DNA from: Paramacrobiotus metropolitanus
Lineage: Eukaryota > Tardigrada > Eutardigrada > Parachela > Macrobiotidae
Length of the DNA: 64,000 nt
Reading direction: 5' to 3'
Assembly: GCF_019649055.1 (NCBI RefSeq)
Contig: NW_026570292.1
Coordinates: 558,001-622,000 of the forward strand
Part shown: piece after piece, positions 12,734-25,117 of the stretch
Numbering within the stretch: the first letter of the stretch is position 1
Layout of the letters: each line of letters opens with the position of its first letter
The notes under the pieces: model-generated
Database searches by the model: none
Told to the model about the DNA's origin: nothing
Seen by the model: only the letters and a program-made list of their open reading frames with translations
Program-made: the position numbers and the translations under genes

Positions 12734-12977
12734 AACCAAACAATATTAACAATTTGTTGCAAAGTTGCATATTAACGGCATAATTACCAATATGCTGTAT
12801 ATTTCGACATAATTTTGCTTCGTTTTTACTGCGGGTTTCTTGTCACCGGCTCCAGACCATCCGTCTGCATAACCTTTGACTCTTTTTGTTCAGCTAACAA
12901 AAGGTCATCAAGCACACCAACCAGGTTTAATTTTAATAGAAAACATAAATAAAGACAGAGAAGAGAAGATCAACTTA

Positions 12978-15900
12978 TCAAGGACGGCCCTTCATTTTCG
13001 CATCGAGCCAATCCAGCATCAGCGCCACGTTGGTGTAGATGCCGGGTGCCCGGGCCTGCGCACAGCCCAATCCCCAGGACACCACACCATACAGTGCCCA
13101 TCGCCCTGTTCCATCATCACAGACTAACGGTCCACCTAATTTACGAACAGACACTGGTTCTCGCTACTTCATAATGCTTGATAAATTATAATAATAATGT
13201 CGCGTTTGTGCAACATGTATGAATGATCAGTGACCTTTACCTGAATCACCCTGGCATGAATCATACCTCCCTTCATCATATCCGCCACAAAACTATAGAA
13301 AATTCACACCACTGTATAAAGAAATTTGTAAGGAATGTGAAGAACGGATTCGTTATACCATTTTGTTTGTTATGATGTAGCTCTGCATGTAACTGCGACA
13401 GTCGCCATCCGACATCACTTCGATGGCCACTTGTCGTAGATTGTCGCTGCCGGCGCCGATTTTCCCACCATCAACTGCAGAGAAAACACTTTCAGTGCTG
13501 ATATTTTATAGTGATTAATATCCAGAAATTGTACACGGTCATGGAGAAATCATGGCCAGAACTAAAAGGTGTAATTTGAGGCTCGTGAAAAAAGGTAAAG
13601 AATTCGCTTTGATGTTTGCTTAATTTTAATTTTTTTACTAAGCGACAACATCGCAAAAGCATCTGCGCCACTTGCAACTGGGCATTCGATTTACAATTTC
13701 ACACGGCTATCTAACAACGGGTAAAGAACGATTGCTATTTTCAATTAAATAATGCAATCATTGATAAGCAGGAAGGCGTAATGGTAAGTAAGAACAATCA
13801 ATATGCGTGCGACTTTGTAGTGAAGTGGCGAACGCCCTGTACCTGTATGCTGAAGAAAACAGGATTTGTCGGTCACGCACAAATTTAAAAGCATAATTTG
13901 ATTAATATTATTTTTTAAATTGTAATTGATCTAAAAATATAATTAAATGTATTTTCAAATGGATTTTGTAATGTAATTTCTTAAACATTAATAGTAATTT
14001 CAGGTACTTTTATGCAGTAAATGTGACTGCAAAGTTGAATGATCATATTATTGTCTGGCTTCGCTTCGGTTTTTTTAAGGGATTTGGCCCGGTACACAAC
14101 ATTAATTTCGTGTACATTGACGGGAACTTTCGCTGTCGCGCACTCCCAAGCACTTTTTGCATTGCTTTATGGTATTTTATGGCCAAAAGAATTGTATACG
14201 TAGTTGTGAAATCCGTTTGTGAGCGCAATTTTTGAAATTCATTTTAAAATTTGAAAAACAGGCTAGAACAGTGGATCCGTGCCAAAACAATCTTCATGGT
14301 TAGTGTGCAGTTACATGCAAAATTTGAAAGGGATCGGTCCATCATGAGACTTTTGGTACACCTGAATGCATTTAAACTTTTTGGAATTTTTGTTACCCTC
14401 ATAACTCCGCAACCGGATGTGGCGCGCACAAACGGATTTCACAACTACGTATACAATTCTTTTGGCTACAAAATACCATAAAGCAATGCAAAAAAGTGCT
14501 TGGGATCGCGCGACGGCGAAAGTTCCCGTGGATATGTACGCGAATTTGGTGCTATGTACCGGGCCAAATCCCTTAAGTGCTAGTCTGTGCCGGTGCACTT
14601 TCCTAGTTTACTAGCGGTGGTGGGAAACCACATTCGTGCACCGAGCGAGCGCCAATACTACCGGCAACGGTGCAACCGGTATTGGATGTGTGGAATTGGA
14701 AAAGCGTGACCGACGCTCTTTGTGGGCGACAGACAAAATTTTACCCCTTGACGAAGGCTTATTGCGGCATCTTGCTGCGCTCGATGCAGATTACTATATA
14801 GCTATCCATCTGTGCATGCAGTTAGTCGGATTGCGTTTTCCTACTTCCATCAAAGCAGTTACTTTATTCTTTATGTACGATATTAGATTCTGTCAGTCTA
14901 TGGAGTTTGCGCCAAGCTGGCAAAGGTCAGCGTATGTTCGGTGCCCGTTGGTGTATGGTGGCATGCAAATGTTCAATAGGTGTTGAATTTATCAGAAAAC
15001 AATATTTGAAGGTACGAGTATTTTGTCATTATTTGTTTATGTATCGAATGACAATGTGCCGGTATTGCGTGAAGGGTCACCCCATTAAATCCGCCGCCGT
15101 TATAAAAACCGGCAGTTTTGATCGACCCTTAAAATTATCGGCTTAAACTTAACGACATCAATAGTGTACAAAGTACATGACTGCACTTACTGGCGGCTTG
15201 TCCATCGTACAACCGCCCCCATCCGGCCACCCAGCACACCCGCCGCCCCTGCGCACCCGTCTGCACAAACGGCGGCTCGTGCACGCTCCTGGCCGGCAGA
15301 CAGGCCGGCATGACGTCGCTGGAGACGCGCACCTTGCGGTCCAGTTTGATGAGGGCGATGTCGTTGGCGGTGCTGCCGGGCGGGTCGTTGTACAGTTCGT
15401 GTTTGACCACGTAGACGATGCCGAATTTGTGGTCGTCGGTGGCCATGCGCAGATTCTCCACTCCCAGATACACCAGGACATTCTTGCGCAGATGCTCCTC
15501 GCCGCTGTTGTCCACGCAGTGCCCGGCGGTCACCACCCACTGCTCTGCAATCTGACCATCAGTAAATCAGTAAACCGGCTGGGCGCTGGTACAGTAACCA
15601 ATTTCACCGGCCAATCGTTGTCGGCTTCAGATAAAAGTGAAATTTAACCTTTTTAAAAAGGAGACAATCATCCTTTATTACATGTTTCAAATAATATTAA
15701 TAATTAGTTTCAAGTAATAATGTTATTACTTAAATATTTATGTTCACAAGAAAAGAATTCTATCCATATACAAAATAATATTATTCATCGCCAATGTTAC
15801 TTAATATGTACCATTCGACAGTGCGCCGAAGCAAAATTTTACTGTGTCGCAGTAAAACAGTAATCTTAATACAAAGCTGAATCCAGAAACTGCGACGATG

Positions 15901-18599
15901 GCAAACTTACGGTGAAGATCCTGCGAAAATCTGTTTATCGCTAGCGTAATTATATTGTTTATTCTGGTAAAAAAATAATAATTTAATTAATAATATTATC
16001 CTTATAAATAAAAAGATAATAATTCGATAAATAATATTAATAGTCTGCTATAACTGCGTTCGTATGCCACAAATACAATAATCAAATTTCACTACTAGGA
16101 GGTTCACATGACTGCATGAACGACGGAAAAAAAGGTTGTTAATTGTGAAAATGTTACATCCTGATTCGATCATTTGGGAAAGTGTCCGTCCGTGCAACTT
16201 TTACCAGTCTCTTTTTTGTTCTCGGATGCCCCATCGACAAATCCAGTGATCCACTGCACTACGTTAACCGTAATTTTCTCTAAACAGCTAATAATGCTTT
16301 ATCGTCAGCAGTAGATTACAGCTAGACAGCATAATTGTTGGGTATGTAAGTAATGATTATAGAAAATACAGGAGGAATGAAATTACAGCACACATCACGT
16401 ACTACTGAACATCACGTACTACTGAATAATGCTTGGTGTGAGCGCCATTAAGCGATGCTGCAGCTTACTGACTGGCCATTCCAATTTATCTTTGGGTAAA
16501 TAACGATAGGAATTTTTTTATACATTGCAACGAGGTTGCTTTTCACTATTCGACATAAATCTGTTAACAACGACGGCTAGGTTCTGCACTAATAGGAAAA
16601 CGGGCATATAAATGTATATAATATGTACTATAAGAGTCATAATTGTGCACATATGTGCCCAGTTTTTATATCTGCACAATTTATATGTGTGCACAATTAG
16701 CAACACAATTTTATATACGACTCTTATGTGCACAGCAACTGTGCACAGCGCGATAATACTGTACAGTACATAATTATGTCCACAATAATTTTGCTGGGAT
16801 GATTTGTATCATAGTTACCAGTGTGCATCCGCAGAACTGCAGCGACGGTTTCTGCACCAGCGAGCAGATCCACGGCCAGCTGTTCTCCCGTGCCAGTACC
16901 CCGTTGACAATGCGGTGATTGGGATTATTGGATGGAGGATTCTGGGGACGCCCACACACCGCCGGCTCCGGCTGGACCACGTTGCTTTGGTGCGGCTCGA
17001 GGGCGTCGCCGCCGGGTGCATCGGGACCGGTGGTTTCCGGTGCCCCCTCCGCCGCGGGGACGGCGGCGTAGTCGATGAGGAAGCCCTTGCGGTTGTCCAG
17101 TTCCTTGTCGAAGGTGTGCACGCAAAAGTCCACAATAATCGTCGATGTGTTACTCTTAATACTGCGCGTGAGACCATTAATGAAGTTTTTCTGGACGACC
17201 GCTGGAAAAAATGGAAGACATCGATAGGAGTCGGTGAAAAAATTTGGAAAACGCAAATGTTTTTTACCTATATAATCGTGTCCACCTGGAAAAATATAAA
17301 AACAGAGATAAATCGATGACAAATTTCTATTGACAAATTTTTGATAAATTTTTATTTCTTGAATGTCATTAATTGTTAACAAGAACCACGCAGTTAAACC
17401 GACGCAAATTTCTAATAATTTACAGCAAAAGGCCCATACTAAAATAAATAATATATTATGCTAAATAAAACAATAAAAGCAAAAAATAAATTAAGACTAA
17501 CCTAGGTATAATATACAAATAGACAGAAAGCAAAATAAAACGGAGGCTAATTATAAATAAAAACATAAAGGTCACGGGATTTTATTGAGCGTTTTGGGGG
17601 TGTCACTTACTGTCGCCCAGCTTCTTGTACTCGTTAACATTACAGATAAACGTCAGCTTGGAGGCCACCCGGCCGTTGATGATGATGGCGAAATCCCAGG
17701 GCCGCAGTCCCACATCGCCCGCGCCGATCTTGGCTTCCACGATGCGGTTGTCGGCGGCGTGGATGACGTAGCGGCACTGGAAGCCGGGCGGGTAGGGCGC
17801 TGCCGGATACTGCTCGTGCGACTTCAGCTGGCCCGCGGCGCTGTCCATCTGCACCACTTTATGACATTCGCTGACCACCGGCACATTGACACCTGTGCCG
17901 AATACAAAATATTGTATTCCGTACCGGTGTGCTGAACGTAGTACAGTACTTCATGGTAGGTAATATACTCAGACTTTACAACCAGCCAGTGCAGTCGCTG
18001 TATCAGTTGTACCTGCTGTCCGTTCACCTGCGTTGATTTTTTTTAAAAATTCTCACCACGCTTTTTTGACAGTCATGATTCCAGGTATGAAGAAGAAGAA
18101 CATCCAGTGAAAATAAAAAATCAAGAAAAAAATCTATTTGTATTTTATAAATTATCGTCGATCACATGGCGATATGTTGCGTAAAGATGGAAAATTCGCT
18201 TGCCAAAGAAGGACACCACCCACTGCACTACAATATTTTAGCATTTATGCTGTTTTGGTGCAATAACGCTATTGATAGGTTTGTGCTTGGAATATGTATT
18301 ATTCTCTTCATTTACATTCGCTCGCTCACAATCAGGTAAACTGCACAAAATTGGAAATGGTAAATAAATAAAATGCCGGCTCAATCGCCTACGAACGTCT
18401 GATTTACTTATTATATCCAATAAAAAACCAAGCGCGGCCGTTATACATTTTATCAGCCGCGAGTGAAAGTCCTTTTTCTTGTTTAGGATAATTTAGCATT
18501 CTTGTGTTATCTGCTTGATATCTTACCAGATTCTGCAGAATAAAAAATCAGTGAACCAAACACCCAAAGCTGCCACACCCAGGTTCGTAGATTCGGCAT
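12978..18599 (-). CDS. CUB-trypsin serine protease, 7 exons
   Basis: Minus-strand exons are 18527-18599, 17611-17892, 16819-17201, 15191-15551, 13359-13474, 13241-13292 and 12978-13135, encoding 474 residues with all phases closing. Exon 1 gives a signal peptide ([19 protein letters not shown]). Residues about 25-165 look like a CUB domain ([26 protein letters not shown]). A Pro/Glu-rich linker leads to an S1 protease domain activated at about R215 before IVNG. Triad motifs are TAGHC, NDIALI and QGDSGGP, with trypsin-type Asp (YDSCQGDS). It shares introns and the exact 52-nt GDSG exon with the protease at 3614-6230. CUB-proteases of this type act outside the cell; the target is unknown. A MITE lies in the 13475-15190 intron. 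Confidence 0.85.
14079..14572. mobile_element. TTAA-flanked palindromic MITE, copy B
   Basis: The terminal inverted repeat GGGATTTGGCCCGGTAC starts at 14079 and its complement ends at 14572, with TTAA on both sides (14075-14078 and 14573-14576). The internal sequence is closely related to copy C. It is non-coding, 494 bp long, and lies in an intron of the CUB protease. Confidence 0.85.
16393..16426. repeat. Tandem 17-bp duplication
   Basis: The unit ACATCACGTACTACTGA occurs twice in a row inside the protease intron. It has no evident function. Confidence 0.6.
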
Positions 18600-20044
18600 C
18601 TTCGGGCCAGACAATGATGTTCCAGAGATTTTGCCAAGTTCTTAGAAATGGTTGATAATAAAGGTGTCGTAGATCATCCACCACTTTCATGGCAGTTCAT
18701 CATCGTGAATATCCGATGATTCCCAAGCACATTGTGCATGGTATTCCCACCAACGTTCAATCGTGGGAACGGTGCTACGCTGGGCGCAAATAATTAGTTA
18801 AAATAGATTGGAAAATAAGAAAAGAATAAATTAGCGATAGTAAATTGAAAATAAACTGAATAAATAAAATAAATAAAAGTACAGGTAGTTCTGACTCTAA
18901 GTGTAAACAGGAACCCCACTTAGAAGTCGAGATGGCGATGGCAATCGAACTCGGCGGATGTTAATTGGAATTCGTAGGTGCCAATGTATAATGCGTCGTC
19001 GGCATTCGCAGTGGTGGACATAGTGCGGTGTCGATGCATTTCATTACGCGGCACGTTTAGCGTTATTTGAGACGCGGAGCTCTTGAGAAAACTGCTGATG
19101 ACTACATGGCAATTACAGAGAATACTGCCGTGTCAAACACAACACCGATGCCCAAATGCAAACGCCGTCAAGTGCTCTGACAGCCAGCAACGGACCATGT
19201 AAACGCACTGGACACGGCCATTTCCGCTGTACCAGTGTACAGTACTTCTCGTCAATGATTCATTCAACTGGTGTATGGTGATCACATTAAAAACAATAAA
19301 AAATGTGAGAATGTGTAAATTATTAATTCAATTAAATTGACTTTCATTTACGATCGACATTATCATGACAGAAGGCCGTCTCTTCCTAGCCATCGCACTA
19401 CACTAATTACGGAATTTTAGTAGTGCACAGCCCACGTTTGTCAGAAAACCAACTGCAGTAATCAATAATTGATACTGTTTTTATTTTTATTTACTTCTTT
19501 TTCAAGTTTGATCAATAGCGGAAATGTAGTCATTATTTTTTTATGTCGATATTTTTTTTACCGCTGTCTGCTTCTACACAATCCATCAGGAACCACATTG
19601 ACTGAAGAACACAAGCATCGCTGAAGAACATTCCAAAATTCTAACAGAGAACCTCCAGTTTTATTCCGCTTAATCTCAACCGAACAACAACCTCCAGTTT
19701 TATTCCGCAATTTCCGCTTAATCTCAACCGAACATCGTGGAAGAGTTAAGCAAAACAAGCAAATTCCATCGCATCGCTGTTACTCGCAACCATATAAACT
19801 TTAACTCAAAATCAGCAATTAAATTATATTCAAAATCCAGCTCAAATACTTTTCATGCTCCTGAACGTAATAATCATCGTTAAAACAGCAAATCGCTTGA
19901 CAACAAACCAGTTATTCCAGGAACATGCGCTCTTCTCCGCAAACCCACAACGGCTTAACACATTATTCATCAGATCACAATTAACAAAGAAGTAGAACCT
20001 AATACCATTCCCCTCACAACCGCGCTCCTACCGATCCAGATCAA
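18600..20044. other. Gene-poor interval with an imperfect tandem repeat
   Basis: No coding exon can be supported on either strand. At 19652-19734 a unit starting CCTCCAGTTTTATTCCG is repeated twice, the second copy carrying an 8-nt insertion. The rest is AT-rich and presumably holds the CUB-protease promoter and the 3' flank of the ELM2 gene. Confidence 0.45.
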
Positions 20045-22456
20045 TCACCGCCAACACATTCCGCCCTCTTCCGCCAGGACGCCGCGGATCTCCCCCATCA
20101 TCTGGGTGTGCTGCTGGGCGGAGGGGGCGGCCTCCTTGGCGCGGGCCAGCAGCTGCATCTCGCGGCGGTAGGCGCGCAGCAGCCCCAGATTCTTGGAGGT
20201 GACCATGGTGCTGCAGGCTTCCCGCTCTTGGGCGGTGATGCGCTCGGAGAAGGAGGGCACGACGCTGGCCAGGGCCGGCCGCGCGAACGTGGGCAGGAAG
20301 GGGTCGGCGGGGGGTGGGGGCGGGAGGGTGTGGTGGATGCGGTAGTGGGAGTAGCATTCGGCACACATGACGAACTCGCTGCCGAATCTGAAAGAATTTT
20401 TTGGTAAACAACTGACCGAAAAATTTTAATACGTTATCTCTCGGTTGAGCAAGAGCAATTTTCACAGTGCACGACGCATCCGTACACGATATCGGTATGC
20501 ATTTTTGCCGTATTACTAAAACGGTAACACTGCTTGAAATCCTAACAAAAAATCAGATTTTTCGACCACCCGTGATCCTTGCCTCACTGTGCTGAACCGT
20601 ATAATACTGTAATTTCATCCTGATAGCATACTACATAATCAAAAGTGTCGACTCAAAATTTTATGGTAAATATTTTAACAATAACAATAGATAACTGTCT
20701 GCAAGCGGTAGTTAAAAAAGGGGCATGCAAATGAATTATCATGAGCAGAGAATTTGTACTGCAAATGACCACTACCACAATCTCCGAAGATCAGAACCAA
20801 AGCCATTAAACTACGATTCAACTGCACTTACGCATGGATGCAGCACGCACTCGGCGGCACTGCCATTTTACAATTTACAATGCAGTTATCTTTAATGCAC
20901 TGAAAAAAGTTACCAACTTGAAGCCTGCATTTTGTGCTTACTCCGCTTCTGAGTGGCGGTTTCCCTGCCTGCTTTTCTTCCTGAAAACCCGACACGGATC
21001 AACGAAGAATTACCACAAAAACCATGGCATGCCGAGCCAGTGGATTTCTTACATAAGAAAACGTAATATCGAATTACACTAAAACCGACGAACGCACGCA
21101 AAGAAACCTCCATACGAGTACAAAACATATCGCTGTTTGAGACACAATACTGCAACAAATGAAAGCCGAAAACAATACGTACTTTTACGTATGCGTTTGC
21201 CATGCAAGACTGCGCATTTGCGAGATGACTGCAGTACGTACTTGAAGATATTGTTGCGCTTCTGGAAGCACGATCCACAGTCCACTTTCTCCTCGGGACT
21301 GACGAGGGCGGGGGTGACGGGCAGGCTGGCCAGTTTGTTCAGTGAGATGTGACTGCGCGCCAACTCCAGCGCTTTCCGCGTCAGACACGCATTCTTCCGG
21401 CTCTCCCGTTTCCGCACCTGTTTCTGATAGTAGTAATAATTCACCATCTCCTTCACCGTAACATGGGGCAACTTTTGGCGAAACCTGCAACAGAACAATG
21501 CAAATCATGCATTCTTTTCTTGCATATCAGCGAAATCCTCCACACAAGTCAGGAAGCTCCACTTTTTTTGGGTTTTTCAAAATTTTACGCCAATAAATTT
21601 TGGTTGAAATTTTGCTGGCCTTTTTGTGGCATTGAAAATTATTTTTCCTTAGTTCTAATAATTTCTACCCAGTACAGAAGCAAATTTTTCCAAAAAAAGA
21701 GCGAAAAAAGCAAAATAATTTTTAAAATAATTTTTTTTAGCAAAATTACAGCATAATTCCAGTCCACTTACAAATGGAATTGTTTTCCGTGCGTCAGCAG
21801 CATCTCCTCGAAGAGCAGCTTATCCGTCTCCGACCAGACGGGGATGTAGATGTTACGGAATTTTGGCAGACGTTCCCGCGCCATTTTCAGATCAAATTTG
21901 CACACGTACAGCACAGCCAACGACTGATCTTCCGTGTAGCCCAGACAGGCCGCCTCTTCCAGGAACGCCTCACCATCCGCTGTGATTTGCGCATTCCAAC
22001 TGGGATTCCATAACTGACACTGAGAGAAAAGCATCTATAAAATAAAATGTCGAAAAAATGTGCAGAAATCTAAAAATTTTTCAACTTTAATTTATTTCCA
22101 GTTTAAACAGAGCGCATCGCTATGCGATTTCAGTAGTGAGCACAATATCAATACCGCCCGCCAATACTACGAACAGAGAAAAAGGCGGTTGCGAAGCGTT
22201 TATCTGTTATTTTTCAAGGTTTCAACAAGTTTTTTGCTACCTCTTCCCGTAATGCATCCTTCCTATCGTCATATCCATCTTCGTGCGCCAGGCATTTTGG
22301 CAAGCGATGGTCAGGAATACTGCCCGGGTACGGGGAGTAAGATCGGCCGCTGGAAACAGGTGGAGCAGCAGCACGACGCTGGGGCTGTTGCGATGCAGGA
22401 GTTGGCAGTAAATGGTGAAAAGCGTTGCTACTCACAGTCATCATAATGTCAGACAT
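20045..22456 (-). CDS. ELM2-SANT-zinc-finger chromatin protein, 4 exons
   Basis: Minus-strand exons are 22241-22456, 21772-22034, 21242-21484 and 20045-20387, encoding 354 residues. An ELM2-type segment (IPDHRLPKCL through VLYVCKFDLKMARERL) precedes a SANT domain (WSETDKLLFEEMLLTHGKQF, then KLPHVTVKEMVNYYY). A C-x2-C-x16-C-x2-C motif follows (CGSC to CAEC), resembling the GATA-like finger of RERE and MTA proteins. A proline-rich tail and a helical C-terminus complete it. ELM2-SANT modules recruit and activate class I histone deacetylases in MTA, MIER, RERE and CoREST complexes, so a nuclear co-repressor role is likely. It is much shorter than MTA or RERE and has no BAH domain. The exact orthology group is unresolved, and an upstream exon cannot be excluded. 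Confidence 0.8.
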
Positions 22457-23589
22457 CGAAGATGCACCTTCACACAGCCAAATGTCCGTAGCAAACGGTT
22501 TTAAAAAGCAAAAGTGAGGAAAATGCGAAAACGTGGGGAAATGTTAAACGGAGCAGAACGTTGCAACGAAATTTTTTGGATCTTTTTGGGAAATCCGCAG
22601 ATGAAATTGTGCAACAGTGTGTGCCAGTATAGTCACTCTGACGCTCGGTACACCTGGTCTGCTTAGTAAGTAGGGCTTTGTTACGCAACCCGGAAATCCT
22701 GTTTGGAGGTTGCGCTGGCTACCTTGCACTTTGCATAAAGCGATGCACATGCGAAATCTTAAGACTAGAGGGATACCGTACCGTTCGTACTCGTGCAGCT
22801 GGAGATTTTCAATCATAACGGAAATACAGTAAGTACTTGTTAAGTTGTTAGCAATCATAGTGTGCATTATTTTGGCACAAACGGGAATAATGTAAGGTAC
22901 GAGTCCAGAAAACAACGGTAGTATAGCGGAGTTGTTATTGCAGAAATTTTTCGTTTTCCGAGCGTATCTTAAGTAGTGGTCACTGGTCAGTAAATGCGGC
23001 CGGCTGCTCTTTCTCTTTGGTGGTCTCATGTCTCATCGACCATTAGAAAAGACAAAATAATTAATTTAATTTACACAAAAAAGTTAGTTGTTTTTTTTTG
23101 TTGTTTCAAAAACTTTCTCCGGCAGCAGTTAGCGCGGCTACAGTATAGTTATACTGAGAAATTATCCAACAATTTGGAGAGAAAATCGTAGAACACGGTC
23201 TTTGACTTCACCGACACAACACAGTTTAAGCTTCTTTATGACCGTGTAATTTGAATTGCATAATTGTTTTGGTTATCCCCACTCCTTATTATATTGAACA
23301 TACGAGTAATTAGTAATACTATAGAGTAAATTTTATGATATACGAGATGCAGACGCTGATAAGTAAGTATTACTTTTAGGACAATCACACTGTACTCGTA
23401 CTTCTATAGAAGAACAGCATCATCAACGTTAACGTATCAACATGCATTAAACGTAAACGTCGAGGTAATTTTCCTAGAACTAAAAACATCTTGGCAACTT
23501 AAGAGATAAAAAGATCAAAGATTAAACAAGAGATCCCTATGAAAACGGAACAGAAATCCTTGGAGTCATGCTAAACGGAACATTGCAAG
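22457..23589. other. Intergenic region
   Basis: The upstream flank of the ELM2 gene and the 3' flank of the next minus-strand gene. A long minus frame (22544-23029) exists but has no family match and no splice support, so I do not call it. Confidence 0.4.
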
Positions 23590-25003
23590 TTACAACGACT
23601 CGTACCGAAACGCCCTGATAACAACTTCCACCATCCCGGCATCCGCATCACAATCCGTGGCATTCCCTGCCACCAGCCGAATATGCACCGGCATTTCGGT
23701 CTGGGGAATACGCCGTCGTCCGTCTTCCGGTGCAAACACACTAGCATCCTGATCTCGAAATACGAACGGTCTCCCGTGTCCTTGGAACGATCGGAAGGCA
23801 CTGAAAACCAGTAAATCAATTTGCAATATTGCTCATAACTAAAAGTCTACAACCATTAGTTTTCTGACAGATTATGTGCTGAAAAATGACCTGAATTCCC
23901 GCAGCTGTTTGTTTTCCCGATTAAAAAAAGTTTGAAACGATGGAAAAAAATTTTTGGCATAGAAAAACTCAAAATGCTGTAAATGTTTTCGCAAACTTTT
24001 AAGGTAATCTGACAATTTTTTACAGGTCACAATCAATAAAACAGGCAAAAATCGACAAAATCCTTTACATTTTGGTAGGCGTACGAAGGATATGGTATTC
24101 CGTCAACAGAAAATCATCCGCATGGAATTCGGATATTTTCTCATCGGAAACCAAATACTCCATGCCGAAGGTAGGCTTTCGCGGTCGTCGATCGCTTTCA
24201 AACCGGATAGTCACGTTGTTATCCTCGGCGAGAGAGAAAGAGAGTTCAGCCGCCGTCGGATGGAACGTGTCATCGACGCCGCCGGCGATGGAGAATCGGT
24301 AGAATCCGAACCAGAAAAGGTCAACCGTGTACAGATGGGCGCCGACGCAGCGGTCCATCTTGATGCGCAGACTTCCGGTCTTGTCCACCCAGACGTGCCG
24401 GCTGCTCACCAGCGGCGCACCTTCTGAAAATCAGATTCAGTTTCGGACATCAGAATTGAGAAAGAATATAGACAAATTTAATTTCGCTTTTTTTCGTTAC
24501 CGAAATCGTTACGGACGACACGCCACAGCAATCCGGAGAAGTTTACAGTGACAACGGAGTCGACAACACCCTGCGAAATGTGCGCCGGCATACAAGCTTC
24601 CCGGCATTCTTGCAAACCGTCTTCAAATTTTACAACTGAATGCCGGGCGCATTTGTCATCTGTAAAACCAGGAATAAAATCCAGCAGAAATCATCACGCT
24701 CAACTACTTAACAAACCAATGCTGATTATCAAATCAATGCCCATAATTAAACTTTTTTAACTCGTTGATGCGAGTAGTGAACAATAACTATTCGCAATTT
24801 ACGTGTAGATATAGAAAATGTATCCGCAGATTTCTGGATGTAATGCTGTATAATATAAGTACAGTACATACTTATTTTTGTCATGCATCTTAGGATTTTC
24901 GTAAAGACATACCAGTCATACCAGCAATCCAGTAGCGAGCAACGAGCAAAATAACCAGAGCGGTGATTATTCGCGTCCAGTCTTTGAGCAGAATGCGGGA
25001 CAT
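23590..25003 (-). CDS. Single-pass membrane protein of unknown family, 4 exons
   Basis: Minus-strand exons are 24922-25003, 24501-24659, 24069-24423 and 23590-23800, encoding 268 residues with all phases closing. Residues about 9-27 form a hydrophobic segment (ITALVILLVARYWIA) preceded by basic residues, consistent with a signal anchor or uncleaved signal. The remainder has four cysteines in its first part (KCARH, QECREACM) and no domain I recognise. An in-frame ATG 21 nt upstream (25024) would add seven residues. An acceptor-like CTGCAG just before 25010 suggests a leader intron, which favours the start at 25003. The location is probably the secretory pathway or cell surface; the function is unknown. 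Confidence 0.7.
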
Positions 25004-25090
25004 AAATCCTGCAGTTGCTCGCATGTTCGTGTTTCGCAGTGTCTATAATTATACACCAAAATATGAAAATTTTTGTGTACTTACTATACT

Positions 25091-25117
25091 GTATTTATAC
25101 CGGGCCATTTTCCCTAA
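25091..25117. mobile_element. Degenerate solo MITE end
   Basis: TACCGGGCCATTTTCCCTAA resembles the terminal repeat of the TTAA MITE family (complement GTACCGGGCCAAATCCCTTAA). No partner end was found nearby, so this is probably a decayed fragment. Confidence 0.4.

Noticed and set aside
14636-14986. 116-codon plus frame
   Set aside because: It lies in a protease intron beside a MITE, with no splice context and no family resemblance.
15177-15647. Long plus-strand and second minus-strand frames over the protease exon
   Set aside because: Shadows of the GC-rich protease exon at 15191-15551, which has clear catalytic motifs in its own frame.
20108-20407. Gly-rich plus-strand frame
   Set aside because: Antisense shadow of the proline-rich last exon of the ELM2-SANT gene.
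22544-23029. 161-codon minus frame with a basic N-terminus
   Set aside because: No domain, no donor leading in phase into the ELM2 gene, and AT-rich codon use in its second half.
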